Shown piece after piece: positions 11,930-24,778 of a stretch of DNA of 64,000 bases. The translations under genes and the position numbers were made by a program. The DNA is from Myrica gale. Its lineage: Eukaryota > Streptophyta > Magnoliopsida > Fagales > Myricaceae. The stretch covers positions 13,937,001 to 14,001,000 of the forward strand of contig OZ005621.1 in assembly GCA_963930655.1 (NCBI GenBank), in the 5' to 3' direction. The first letter of the stretch is position 1. Every line of letters begins with the position of its first letter. The notes beneath the pieces are model-generated. The model saw nothing but the letters and a program-made list of their open reading frames with translations. It had not been told where the DNA came from and ran no database searches.

Positions 11930-13894
11930 TCAAGTTGAAACAGAAAGCCACTAGTCCTAAGTTCCCCTCCCGAGTTCGGCCTGCCGCCTGCGTCTGGTGT
12001 CGCTCCCCGCCTCTGCAGAAATCTCTATCTCTCTCTCTCTCTCTCTCGCAGGTAGCTGCCATCAAGTGGCCGAATCACTCACCAAGGGTTTGTTAATTTT
12101 AGTTTTATAAATCAGTAAATGTTGTATTTAGTCTTTAATTTAAATTGCTATAGGGTTTGTTAATTTGATTTTGGGATTTTTATGATTTTTTTGGCAGATT
12201 CGGTCATTGAAGAAATATCTTTAAGGTTAATTATTTGGGCACCGAATCTCTCTCTCAAGTCTCACCAAGGTATGATTATTTTACCAAAAAGTCATTGCGA
12301 AATCTGTGAACGTCTTTGAGACCTAAGATGCTTTGCTGTTGGAATTTATTCTGATGTTCTAATTTGCTGGTTTACATTTATGGAACTATTTTCACTTCTA
12401 TACAACTATGTTCTAATTATTATGCTCTGCTGTTGGGATTTTATGATGGTGTTCTAATTTGTTGGTTTACAATTATGTTCTAATTTGCTGGTTTACATTG
12501 ATGTTCTAATTTGCTGGTTTACGTTGATGTTCTAATTATTATAACTTGTAATTGTGGACTATTTAGTGTTGTGATATAACCAGGACCTGCGTACAAATTC
12601 GAAGTTACCTTTTAATGAGATTCTTAGTTGGTCTATCAATCATAGTATCTAGTAGCAAATATCTAGATGATATCAGTCCTAATTTAATGATTTGTTTACT
12701 AAGCATGAAAGCACCAAAATTACCTGAGCTTGGAATATATCAGTCCTAATTTAATGATTTGTTTACTAAGCATGAATAATGTTTTACCCTACAGGTCTTC
12801 TCGATGCTTATCTATGCCCTTTACACGAGTACGAGAAAAATCCTTACAAATGAGATGTCATTTGGTCATGGTTGAGTACATATGTTAGTGCAAACTTGTT
12901 TGGGTGGATCGTTTTAGTGAAATTCTTGTGAGTGTTGATGTAGGAGACAATTATTTTGATTTATCAAATAATTCATTGTTGGGCAAATAATTTTACAAAG
13001 AATGACTTGTTTATAATTTGGACATGTGCTTGCCCCTTGTCAGGAATGTTCTTCTGTGGCTTAAACTTGTGGTATATGGTCCAGTTATGAATGATTGTGT
13101 TTGTAGTTCTAAACCTCACACTTCCTTTCATGTTGATTGAATTTTATATTATGTTTTTTCAGGGAAAGTGAAGGTCCATTTCAGTTTGCTAACTAAGTAA
13201 CTATAGGAGAGAGACTGATAACAGATGTATGATTTCAAGTCACGTGTGCTCTCTAAGTTCATTAGGATTTTATTTTGTTTTTTATATTTATTTTGCTGCT
13301 GATTATGTTTATTTTTGGCAGGTTATTATGCCTGCATATCATAACCACTTTTGAACTAACCACTTCGTGTAGAACTTAGAAGAACTGGACACAAATCTTT
13401 CATTCTCTTTTCAGTATAGTTTAGTTTATTTGGGGTAGAATGTAATTATGGATAAAAGTGTAATTATGTAATTTTTTTTCCATTGATGTCTTGATGATCA
13501 GGATGTAATGATATATTTAAAAACCATATTATGAAACTGCTGCAATGGGGAAAAGAATAATAAAAAAAACAAGCCAATTTCAGCTCAAAATGCTTCCTAA
13601 GTCAAAACAGGGCCTTTAGGCCCAGATATGGAACCGGAATTTTCGTATTCCATTTCTGTAAATTCCGGTTCCACTCTGGTAAATTTTAGAATGGAACCGG
13701 AATCAAAATTCTTATTCAGGTGATTACCGGAACCGGAATGACGGTTCCATCCGTTCTGGTACTCACCGTTAAAGATCGTATGCTAGGTTGGTGATCATTT
13801 ATTTTCGCTATTATTTCTACAAACCCTAGATTTCTTGAATACTCTTTGAAATTTCTGTTTGTTTTAATTGGTTGTGGCGTCTTGAAGGGGAAAC
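11930..13894 (+). other. Leader-like, intron-like sequence upstream of the TFIIF-alpha remnant
   Basis: A CT-rich stretch (TCTCTCTC run about 12027-12047, then CGCAG) followed by AT-rich DNA with several acceptor-like CAG sites looks like a 5' untranslated exon and intron. 12356-12540 is a loose tandem of a roughly 26-bp unit (GTTCTAATTTGCTGGTTTAC). A unit starting ATATCAGTCCTAATTTAATG occurs twice (12669, 12737). No protein-coding exon was recognised. The former promoter of the TFIIF-alpha gene is probably in this stretch; that is inference. Confidence 0.35.
13628..13772. repeat. GGAACCGGAAT-rich repeat
   Basis: A run of GGAACCGGAAT and its complement ATTCCGGTTCC forming imperfect fold-backs. 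A similar block lies at 60470-60590. It is probably part of a dispersed non-autonomous element; type not determined. Confidence 0.4.
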
Positions 13895-13930
13895 ATGTCG
13901 CTTGATCTGCTGTTGAAGCCGTCGTGCAGT

Positions 13931-14209
13931 TGTAACAAACCTCTTTAAGTATTGTGTTTGTTTCTTGAGAAAATGGAAAAGAAATCTAAGAAATGGCTTG
14001 TTCGAGTAAGCCACACTCCAAAATACTAAAACTAAGCTTCTACTAGATTTTTCCTCTCTCATCCTTATTGCTAATTGATTAGCTATTTATATAGAGAATG
14101 GACTCAGGTGTAACTTGTCTCTATTCTCACGTCTGCCCAACAACTTTCCAATTTGCACTAGACCATCTCCTGCCAACTCAACATTCTTTTTCACCATGGG
14201 ATTGTTACA
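13931..14209 (-). repeat. 3' LTR of the TRIM-like element
   Basis: Starts TGTAACAAACC and ends GATTGTTACA; about 96% identical to the copy at 18986-19263. Confidence 0.92.
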
Positions 14210-14289
14210 TTTTATTCCCCTTCAAACAACCTTGTCCGCAAGGTTGAAAGTTAGCCAAAATGATCAAACTTCACAAATCCAACGTAGCC

Positions 14290-17200
14290 TTAAAATGATG
14301 CGCCAGATTGTGCTTTCGGATCAGAATTTTGAACGATGATGGTTTGATACATATTCTTTGAACGATGATGGTTAGAGTAACATGATTGATGATGAAGTAA
14401 AGACACATCTTCATAGAATACATATAACAAACACCTGGTGCTCGCTTTCTCTGTTTTTCTTTTCCTCTTCCTCCAATCCTTCCTCATTTTTTCCTTTCTT
14501 CCTTCATGTACTAGAGCAATCTCTGTGAGACCCCGATTTTCTCCTACGTAATTTCTTATGTATTATCTTTTATTTTCCAATGTAATAGCTTTTATTTCTT
14601 CTTGCGGCTATGTTTTTGGCCAATGTATGGCCTAATCCTTATGTTATGGAATTTCGATTAAAATGGGATTTTATTTCATAAAATCTCTTTAAATAATTTT
14701 AATGCCATTTTATGCAAGTATAAATTATATTTATTTTAGGAGCCGAAATTTCAAATAAGTTTCTCTCTTACAAATTTATATTTTTCATTTACTTAACATG
14801 ATTCATGGACCATAGAATTTGAATTATGATTTAATAATTTCCTTGTATAAGCCGAAATTTATTAATAGATTAAATGATGAAATTCTTTTGAATACATGGA
14901 TCGAATATTTTATATCTTTCATATGTGACATGTATTATTATCATGTGGCCTATATTTTTAATAGAATTTCCATTTGAATATTCAATGATAAGCTATGTAT
15001 TTATGTGATAAGTCTAAGAGATGATTTATTGATAAGCACACTTGCTTATCATAGTGATAAGCAAGCATGATAGGTTAGGAAACTTTTAGGGTGATAAGAC
15101 CTTGTGATTATTGTAGAGATAGGTTAGGGCCATTATCACATGATAAGATATCATGCTTATGAGGTGATAAGCTATTGGAATGGATTAGATAAGCAAGAGA
15201 GCTTATGAAGTGATAAGTTAGGTGAGAAAGAAAACCAAGTTGAAAGTTAGTTGCATATTAATGAGGAAGTAACTAGGTTGGTTGGAAAGCAACCAAACAA
15301 ATTAAATGTTAGTCAAGGAAGGCTTTTACGTGAAAGGCTAGGAGGAGAAATTGGAAAGCCAAAGTGAAGTGTCATGTGATGTGTAAGAGGTGTGTAAGAA
15401 GTGTAAGAGTGATGAGACAACACATAATTGTAAAAGAGAAGAGAAAAAGCAAGGGAGAAGGGAAATGTCGATGGAATGCATGAGAGGAGAGAGAGAAGGA
15501 ATTCAAATGCAAGACAAGCTTTTGGAGACAATTGATGTGAGATAAAAAGGTGAAAAGAAATAAAAGAAATAAAAGAGAGAAAGAAGACTAAGGCCTTTGC
15601 TTGGTCGGCCAACACCCCCCATTCATCCCCTCTTCCTCTTTCTTTTGCTCTCTTGTCAATTCACTCTCTCAAGCTTTATGTCATAGCCTTAAATTGCCTT
15701 GGGAGACTCAATCTCTCACAACTCTCTTGCATTTGCCTTGACCGAACCACTCATGCACCTCACTCTCCAATTCTTTCTCATTTGGCCGAACCCCTCATTG
15801 CTCTCAACTCTCTCCCATTTTCAAGCTCTTAGCCGAACCATACACTCAAGATTCAAGGTTTGTTCCTTTTTCATCTTGCACCTAAACCACATTCTTCTAG
15901 CTTACCAAATCCCATTCTAAAAGACAAGTTAAACCTCTCTTGTTGTAGACAAAAATCTCTCTTGGTGCAAACACAATCCTTCCTTGAAAACCCTAGCCAT
16001 TTGACATCATTTCTCTTCAAAGCTTACCATGTTCTCTTAACCACCATAGAACCTCCTTTAAATCAAGCTTGGACATTTCTAAGGAGGGTGGACCGAATCT
16101 TTGAAGGAAGTAAAGCTAGGAAGAGTTGGTAAAGGTTGAAGGTAAGTTTGGTTTTATTGATGATCTTGCCTTAAGCTTCACAAATACTAACCAAAGGTAC
16201 TTTATTTTTTAGGTGCTCAAGCTTGGATAGTCATCAAGGTAAGAACAATGTGATGTTGTTGGTTTAGCATAAGTGACCGAATGAGTTATGTGTAGATCTT
16301 GAAGTTTAGGTCGTAATATGTCTTGATGTTGTTGGATCTTGAATGCTTAAGAACCCTAGGTTGTTTACATGCTAGATCTACCCATGGAAACCTTAGATCT
16401 AAGGTTGTATGTAAAGGAAAAGTGCAAATGGAGACCAATGCATGTTAAGGAAGCTAGATCTAGGTCTTGATGTGTTGGTTTGATAAAAGTTGATTATTTT
16501 GTTTAGATCTATGGATGGTAGTGTATATAAAGTGTGGATCTAATGTTGATGGAATTATTTGATGAAAAGATTAAGTGTATGCATGCTAGTTAGGTCACAA
16601 ATGCAAAGTATATGCATGTTATAATTTTTAGCATGAAAAAGGTGATATTTTGAGGTATGGCCGAATATGATATGCTTAGAATTTTATGTATAGTTTTGTA
16701 TATGTTTAAATCTGGACATTGGCCATGATATGTGCAAGAATTATGACCCCAATGCATGATAGATGATTATGTTAAGTATTAGATGCATGCATATTGAAGG
16801 AAACAAAAGAAACTTAATCGTTTGGGTGAAAATATGGGTTGGCCGAAAGTTATATATTGTATTGGTGCCTTGACTTATAGACATTAGGTTGTGAAATTGT
16901 TGAATGGAGGATGAGATCACCATTGGAGTAAAAGTTGTGACTAATTGGTGTATAAAATAGTGATGGCCGAATGTTGTAAGAAAATATAACCCTAAGTGCA
17001 ATTTATAAATAAATGGATTATCGTTGTTGTGATAGATATAGAAATTGGGGTTTAATCTAGTTGGAACAATTATTGAAGAACCATGATCTTTTAATAAATT
17101 ATTATTTGGAACCCTAGTTAAGTTTTACTCAGGATCAATTGAGGTTTAAGTCCAAGTTAAGATTTAATCGTGAATAATTTATTAAAAGTTTGATATAAGG

Positions 17201-17394
17201 TTTTAATGGAGTACGTGTGATAAAAAGAGACTTAAGTTTAATTCTAAACCTATGAGTATTATTTAACCCTAATCGAGGCATGCACATGGATATATATTTT
17301 TATTTCAATAAAAATATTAATGATTTAATAAACTAAGTTTTGAATATTTGTTAAGGAAAATAATAAAATATTTTTAAATGAATTTCAGTGATAC

Positions 17395-17453
<59 letters not shown>

Positions 17454-18959
17454 TCTTTGGTTGATGACCGATTTCAAAATGAAATATTTAATGATTGCAT
17501 ACTATTCTTAAAGTCTAAGAAATATTTGAATCGCTTGTAGGCGATCCACGTGTCTGTATACACGAACAAAGAAGACCAAGAGTAAGTGGATACTGTAAGT
17601 GGACAGTAAGTATTATTTTTCAAAACTGGAATGACACACTGCATCGTTTCATGAACAAGCACAAACATGAATTTTAAGCAAGCATGACATGACATGTGCA
17701 TTGCATGAATTTTTCAAGAAGAAAGTTTATGCAATGATTTTTATGGAATGAATATGAGAAGTTTTATGAAACGATAAGTTAAGATAAGGGGCACTGGTCG
17801 GTACCGTACCATCAAGTTGGACTCCCATACCGAAGGACAATTGCGAGAAGGATGGGTGAATCCACGAGGCTGTGCAAACCACACTGAAGGACATTGAGAA
17901 GGTGCGTTAGCTGACCATATGTAAGGTCTCCAAGGGAATTCGGGGACGGTTCCGAAGGGAACGCACAACCCTGACTTCAGGGGTCAAATGGAGCGAGCCC
18001 ACAAGTAAAAGATATGAAATAATTATGAAAAGGCCAACAAGGGCACAAGTACGAAAGAAAGGTTTTCAAGGGCCAAGGGCCGATTTCACGATCAAACATG
18101 AAAGAGATATTTCCAAGGGCCTGGGGCCGAAACTAAGCAAGAGCATATGCATAATTCATGACATGCATGTGCATCATTTATCAAGTTTCTTCCTTTCATG
18201 ATTAAGCGGGCATAAGTCAAGAGCATGATTTAAGTTTTATGTCTTTCCCTTACTGAGTCTTTTTGACTCACGTTTTTAAAATTGTGTCATTCCAGATGTA
18301 TCAGGTGAAGAGAGTCAGGAGGACTACCTGACCTAGAAGCCCGAGATATTATATTTCACATTTTGTTGATAGTGGCATGAGCGTCACTAATTGGGTTCTA
18401 ATGTGTTAAATATATGTTTTGTATGAACTTAATGAGAACCCTGATTATGTAAGAATTAGCTCGAACCCCTCGCGATCCTGTACGTTTCCGCCGTAATCAA
18501 GTAAAACAATAAGTAAGAACGCTGGAGCCATCCGGGGGATAGCTCGCAGCTGTCACGGTCCCTGCGGGATGCCGTTCGGGGCGTGACAATCTCAGTGTGA
18601 GATAATTGAGCAAAAAGAGGACATAGAAGAAACACGTAACATGAACACCAAATAAGGAGTCCAATAACGGTTTGCAACGCTCCAGGACCAATAATTTCTT
18701 TCTTTTTGTTGGAGAGTGAGTGCACTAGATTTCCGATCACACTAGTTTCTTCCGGAACTTTTACTTCTTTGTTTGCTATATTATCTTCTACCTTTGACTC
18801 CTCAAAACTTTCTTTTATGCATTCTTCTAACTTCAGATCTTCAAGCTCCCCTTCAAGAATTTCCAAACATACATTGAATTTTTCTTGCATCCGTTGGTTG
18901 CCTCTTTGTAAATCCTTCAATAAGTCAGTGATCTTATAGCACCGTGTGAGCAAATCCAT
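14290..18959 (-). CDS. Uncharacterised coiled-coil/membrane-span ORF of the TRIM-like element (split by a nested insertion)
   Basis: The frame starts at an ATG at 18959, 14 bases after the primer-binding site, and runs to 18589. If the nested element and one copy of its 5-bp target duplication are removed, it continues in the same frame at 14518 to a stop at 14290: 600 nt, 199 aa. The start reads MDLLTRCYKITDLLKDLQRG. It is followed by a Glu/Lys-rich coiled-coil-like region (about residues 20-85), one hydrophobic span of about 21 residues (LLIWCSCYVFLLCPL at its core), a strongly basic patch (RKDWRKRKRK) and a Ser/His-rich tail. It has no Gag, protease or zinc knuckle. Function is unknown; it could be a captured host fragment. 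The nested insertion interrupts it now, but the frame had no stops or shifts before that. Confidence 0.6.
14524..18588 (+). mobile_element. Solo LTR, 4.1 kb, nested in the TRIM-like element
   Basis: Begins TGTGAGACCCCG, ends CGGGGCGTGACA, and is flanked by the 5-bp duplication ATCTC (14519-14523 and 18589-18593). It has no primer-binding site, purine tract or coding domain, as expected of a solo LTR left by LTR-LTR recombination. The very long LTR and its TG...CA ends suggest a Ty3/gypsy family with long LTRs; this is inference. It shares blocks with the opposite-strand copy at 42861-48535, for example GGGGTCAAATGGAGCGAGCC near 17979. Confidence 0.8.
17396..17447. repeat. (TA)n microsatellite, 52 bp
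   Basis: Uninterrupted TA dinucleotide run inside the solo LTR. Confidence 0.98.
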
Positions 18960-18985
18960 GGCAGGATCGTTGCTCTGATACCACT

Positions 18986-19263
18986 TGTAACAAACCTCTT
19001 TAAGTATTGTGTTTGTTTCTTGAGAAAATAGAAAGAACTCTAAGAAATGACTTGTTCAAGTAAGCCACACTCCAAAATACTAAAACTAAGCTTCTACTAG
19101 ATTTTTCCTCTCCCATCTCTATTGCTAATTGATTAGCTATTCATATAGAGAATGGACTCAGGTGTAACTTGTCTCTATTCTCACGTCTGCCCAACAACTT
19201 TCCAATTTGCACTAGACCATCTCCTGCCAACTCAACATTCTTTTTCACCATGGGATTGTTACA
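18986..19263 (-). repeat. 5' LTR of the TRIM-like element
   Basis: Adjacent on its inner side to the tRNA-Met type primer-binding site at 18984-18973, which fixes the element's direction. Confidence 0.92.
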
Positions 19264-22200
19264 GTAGTGGATGTGGATCGACGACGGACTTGTACGGAAG
19301 CAATTGCAAGCACATGACTCTGTGCTTGACTTGTGGCAAAACCATGGCAAGTGCTATTACTGTGGCGCCACGGTCAATCGCTTGCTTCGAGTTCAGTCTC
19401 TCTCTCTCTCTCACCCCCCACCCACACACACACACATATTCTAGGTGTATGGAGTTTTTTTTGTTGTTGAATGTGTGCTCTTTTACATTGCAGAGTGTTA
19501 AATGCAAGTTCAGTACCGGCGAAAAATACTTAAAGTGTATGATCCAATTATAATTAGGTTTTGCTGTCTGGGATAGAATTATGAATTGTGATGGTAATAA
19601 GGATGTTTTGCTATGTGAGTTGTTCGAGTTGATTGGTAATTCACTTTTTTCGGCGGGAGTTTATCCAACCGTTTAAGTTTTGAGGATGGGCCATTAAGTT
19701 TTGTGCTGGTATAATGATGCGTCTTTTGTTTTTGGTATTTATCTATAAATACTTGCCATTAGATAAAGAAATTTGTGTTGAATGTGAACCTGATAAGTCT
19801 TTTGTGTTTAATATTGCGACATCTAGAATGGCCAGTAATGTTTCCAATTATGTTCCTTTATTGAGTTAGAGTACTTGGATGGGATTGTAATTTTTTTCAT
19901 AAGCGGAAGGTTTATGTGTTACTTGTTATCCTTAAGGAATATAACGTTCGGGCGAGTTCTACTGGCGAGAAAAATTACTTCATTGGTAGATTCATGACTG
20001 GGTTGCCTAATTTTTCGAAGAATAAAAGTGCTGAGAACAGATTGTCTCTCCAGAAAGAAGGGTTACAAGGACGGCAGCTTACAGACTCCTTGCGGGTACT
20101 CAGTTATACTTATTGTGGAATTTTTGCTCGTTTCTACCCTTTCACTTGCAACATGGAGTATCATACTTTTCAGAGTTACAATGATTCTGGTGACATAATT
20201 TGGCTGTGGTGTTTGTGCCCGTTCTCATGTAGTTTTTTTTTTATAGTATAAAAAATTAAACTATGATACATATGTTTCATGCTTCATCTTAGAGTTGGTT
20301 TTGGTTTATTTTTGCGCCTTAAATGATGGTGAATTTCGTGTAGGCTAAAACTCAGATTTGAGAAAGATGAACTACATTAATCTTTTTCTTCTTGTCCTTG
20401 AAGATATCCCCATTTAAAATGGGAATATTCTTTAACCAGGAGACTCTCTCATAGGTTAGGAATAGCTTAGCTCTTGGTATGTTGGACAGCTAAATTAACA
20501 GCTTAAATGTGTGGAGACTCAGCATTATGTGAGATAGATGAAAACACATCACGCTATTTCACCAAGGAAAGTCCTATTTTCCATCCAAAATGGCTGGGTA
20601 TTTAGCATTGTACGAGAGTCGAGGGAAACAAATGCTATCTAGAAATTGAGATTTCTCCCCAGTGTTGGCACATGATGTGGTAAATCTAAGGTGGAAACAC
20701 ACTTGGGCTTGGTGAAAATGAATACATTGTTCTGAAAGGTAGATACTATATAAAGTTTCCTTGCTCCTACTATAAAATTAGGATCAAAATGCTACCTCGC
20801 ACATCTCATTGGCTTTTCACCAATATTTATTGTCATTTTGTTTTTGCATCCCGTAGGAGAAGTACAAGAATAAACCGTGGCTGTTGGAGGATGAAACAGG
20901 GCAATTTCAGCTCCACGGTCACCTTGAAGGTGCACAATCCGCTACTTACTACCTACTAATGTTGCAAGGGAAGGAGTTTGTCGCTATTCCTGCTGGTTCT
21001 TGGTATGCACAAACTAATAGATGCAATAATTTTATCTATATAAAAGCAATTGATTTTCACCTCTTTATTTTTTGTTTGTTTTTCCTCTTTATTTTTTGTT
21101 TGGGGGTAGGGGTGGTTCAAAAGACCACCTATTTTTGTTTTATTTGTTGAAATGTAGTAGTCTAGAATGTGTATTTAAATCGTTCATTATAGAGTTGCTT
21201 GTTCCATATCTGTGGGAAAGTTGGTGCTAGAAGATATCTTTTAGGTTGGTTTTCTTTTGTAGTGGTGGTTTGATACTTCACTCTTTAGGTATAACTTTAA
21301 CAAGGTTGCACAATACAAGCAACTTACTCTTAAGGAAGCAGAAGAAAAGATGAATAACAGAAAAGGACTGCAGATGGATATGAACAATGGATGATGAAAG
21401 CTGCAAATGACGGAGTTGCTGCATTCGGTGCGGTGGAGAAGGATAGTGGTGTGCACTACAAGAAAAAACACTTTGGGTGACAAAAACAATTGTCACCCAA
21501 AGTACAAATTTTGTCACCTAAATCCCGTCAGCGAATGTTTCAGGTGACGATTTTAATGTTTTGTCACTCAAACCCGTTCGAACGGTTTATAAACACGTCC
21601 GAACGGTTTGGTACCATACTGACGAAATCCAAAATCGTCATGCGCAGTACAGTCCATCCGTTCACATGAGCTGTGCGAACGTTCTCTCTGAACGTTCGCA
21701 TAACTCATGTGAACGATTATAATCCAACGGTACGAAAATACATTTTCACGCAATAAACGTCCGCACCGTTGTATATTAACGTCCGAACGCTGATGTGAAT
21801 ATGTCCGGACGTATTTGTGAAGACGTCCGCATCGTAGTTTCACTATGACGAAATTTATTTTGTCATCTGAAAACACCGTTCGAACCCGTTCGAACCTTTA
21901 TGTATACAGTTCAGACTCGTTGTACGTTGCACACGTTCGAACGTTTTGGTGTATCGTGTGCACAGTTTCTTATTCTAAGAACGTGTGGACGTGATAGACA
22001 CCGTTCGGACTATAGAATTCAAAGAAAAGCGTTCGGACGGATAGTTATGCGTGCACATGCTAGCAACGAAAAATATCCGTGCGAACGACATGTAACACCC
22101 GTTCGAACGGTTTTCTATTCATTTGAATTAATTTAATTAAAATTTATGAAATAATATAAATATGAAGATATTTATTGTTCATAATATAATAAAATATCTA

Positions 22201-22575
22201 CAAATATGCAATCGTTATTAAAAGTAAATAAAATACATAATGGATAAGTACTAACAAAATAGTAAAAATATATAAATTTACCCAAATAATCGGTAGCGAT
22301 ACAGGAGTCCAAACGCGCATGTAGAGAGTCCGAAGGGATATCAGATTTATTTTATAGGTTAAATTCACTCAATTTACTTTATTTCACCTAACCTAATTTA
22401 TTTAAATGACTTAATTTAAGTAAATAATTTAATTTATTTCATTAAACTCGATATAATTTGGCACAAATATTTAACTTAATTTCTTTATTTTAAATAGATA
22501 AAAAAATATATAATTAATCATATTTTTATATTAAATATCAATTATAACTACTTATTTAATTTTACTAATTATCCG

Positions 22576-24226
22576 TGAAAGGGTAAAAATAACCCAAGAG
22601 GGGGGGTGAATTGAGTTTTTTAAAAACTTTTGTCCTTTTTCTTATAAAACCCAATATGCTAAGAATCCTTTCTAAAGAGCAGGAGAAAGATCTATATAAC
22701 CAAGAACTATAATGAAGAGTAAAGGAAAGATAAACAAGTACAACAAATAAATATTGGCAATAAATGGAGATAAGGATAGAGAGATGACACCGTGACTTTT
22801 AGGTGGTTCGGCCAACACTTGCCTACGTCCACCCCCAAGACTATTGACTTCCTTGGGCTTCCTTCACTATTCTCCAAATAGTAACTACACCTTAGCTTCT
22901 CGGGTGCTAAGGAACCTTTACAAAGTGTTTTCGAGCTCACACTTTAACTCACTCTCACAAATCCTCACAACCTAGAGGATTTCTTCTACCCACGAAGTAG
23001 GACAAGTGTTTTTCACAAACACTCACTTTTTTTTCAAGAAAGGGTACAAAGAGAATCTTCGTAAAAGTCTCTTTAAGCTGAATAAACAAGTATGAGGTAC
23101 TGAGGTGTGCAAAGAGACAAGATTCACAAAAAGAACTACTGAAATTGCAGGTGAAAGCACGAGTTTTTTGGTTGGTGAAGCTTCTTCCTTGTTGAAGGCT
23201 TTTTTTCCCTCTAAAATTTAGGACAAGAGTTAATATCACATCACACTTTCTTCTCTCTTCATCTTCTTCTATTTAAAGCTTCTAGGGCACCAAGAGTCTT
23301 CTTGTAAAGTTTAAAACCGTTGGAGGACATTTGAGACAATTGGAGGAAGTTGAAATGAGTTGACGTCGTTTTCGGATTTTCTGCAAAACCGCACGATGTG
23401 TCGACACATTGATTGTATGTGTTGACACATTAAACTTGATCTGGAAATAGGCTCTTGGGTGTTAGTTCAATGTGTCGACACTTCCAACACTTGGCCAAAA
23501 AATCATTTCAAATGGCCTGAAAAGCAAACTCTCGGGTATTAGTTCAATGTGTCGACACTTCCAACACTTAGACAAAAAAATATTTGAGTGCCAGAAATGT
23601 AAACTCTCGGGTGTTATAGTTCAATGTGTTGACACCATGGTCTAATGTGTCGACACTTTCAACACTTGGAAAAAAATTCATTTGAATGCCAGAAAATCAC
23701 AACTCTCGGGTGTTAGTTCAATGTGTCGACACCATGGTCCAATGTGTCGACACTTCCAACACTTGGACAAAAATTCATTTGAATGCCAGAAAATCACAAC
23801 TCTCGGGTGTTAGTTCAATGTGTCGACACCATGGTCCAATGTGTCGACACTTCCAACACTTGGACAAAAATTCATTTGAATGCCAGAAAATCACAACTCT
23901 CGGGTGTTAGTTCAATGTGTCGACACCATGGTCCAATGTTCGACACTTCCAACACTTAGTCATAAAAATTTGTTCTTTAACAACAACTACTCCAAATTAA
24001 TAATTCTCAAAAACACTTGCAATATAAAAGATGATCAATTAACAAGATTCATGAAGATCAAGTATGCTTAGAGAGATTTTTAGAATAAAGAACCATTGAT
24101 ATATGAAAAATGTAATGATCTTGAGATGAAATTTCAATGTAAAATCTAAAAGACTTAAACAAGATTGAAAACTTTGTTATCATCAAAATCAAAAAAGATT
24201 GTTTGCAAAACACCCTTGGGCTAACA
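22576..24226 (-). mobile_element. Solo LTR of a SIRE/Maximus-type copia element
   Basis: Flanked by a 5-bp duplication ATCCG (22571-22575 and 24227-24231). Read on the minus strand it starts TGTTAGCCCAAGGGTG, soon followed by GATTTTGATGATAAC, a string I associate with SIRE-type copia LTRs, and ends CCTTTCA. No interior or second LTR is present. It holds the 97-bp tandem array listed separately. Confidence 0.8.
23395..23955. repeat. 97-bp tandem array with GTGTCGACAC palindromes
   Basis: The last three units (GAATGCC at 23684, 23781 and 23878) are nearly identical at a 97-bp period; more diverged and shorter units extend left to about 23395. Each full unit carries one or two copies of the 10-bp palindrome GTGTCGACAC. 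The period is not a multiple of three, so the open frames through it are repeat artefacts. Confidence 0.85.
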
Positions 24227-24391
24227 ATCCGTTTAAATTGTAATAAATTTAATCTACTGAAAAAACATAATATAAAATATAAAAAATAATTCAAATACCG
24301 AATGAAAAACACAATCGTAATGTTTATTACAAGCCGCAAACGGTCCTTAAGACGATAAATAAATAACTAAGGTTAAAGCAAAAACAGAAGA

Positions 24392-24778
24392 CTAGTTCAA
24401 ATAACGAGCTACGACTGGCTCGTCCAAATCTTGTTCGAGGACATCACGAACATGCGCCAAATGCTCCTCCATATTATCCACCTGTCTGACGAGTGTCTGC
24501 AGCTATATCGGAGCGGTACAGACAGACTGGGACAATTGTTCTCTCATCCTTATTAGTTCCCTCCGCATAATATTCAGCTCTTCCGTTATAGCCCTATCCG
24601 TCAGAGCAAGTTTCTTCTCCAGACCGGTCAAGCGGCATTGGATCTCCATGCACAATGAATGTGTCGGCTGCATGATCACCCAAATACTCTCGTTTAACTC
24701 TGCTAAATACGCGTCTGCCCAGGCTGGTCGCTCTGTCTGTCACCCGACATTGGTGATACTTCTTCTAGAGTGTTTCAT
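24392..24778 (-). pseudogene. C-terminal remnant of the Spm-like element's coiled-coil protein
   Basis: The minus-strand frame from an ATG at 24778 to TAG at 24392 has two internal stops (a TGA after the residues SITNVG and a TAG after CTAPI). It contains ERPAWADAYLAELNE followed by a Leu/Glu/Arg-rich coiled-coil. This parallels the end of the pseudogene at 1368-2767 (ARPAWATELLDRFGRLEDL and coiled-coil) in order and composition. The upstream domain is missing. The parallel ties the two elements to one family; it was judged by eye, not by alignment. Confidence 0.5.

Larger units (their letters stand above)
13931..19263 (-). mobile_element. Small non-autonomous LTR element (TRIM-like) in TFIIF-alpha exon 1
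   Basis: Direct repeats of 279 and 278 bp (TGTAACAAACC to GATTGTTACA) bound it. The flanks GCAGT (13926-13930) and GTAGT (19264-19268) are a 5-bp target duplication with one change. Minus orientation is shown by a primer-binding site TGGTATCAGAGC (18984-18973, matching initiator tRNA-Met) two bases inside the right LTR, and a purine tract GAAGGGGAATAAAA beside the left LTR. Without the nested 4.1-kb insertion the element is about 1.26 kb with a 0.7-kb interior holding a single open frame and no gag-pol. The LTRs differ at about ten positions, so it is clearly older than the copia element at 28587. Confidence 0.9.

Noticed and set aside
23686-24071. Repeat-encoded open frames
   Set aside because: They arise from the 97-bp tandem array, whose period is not a multiple of three.
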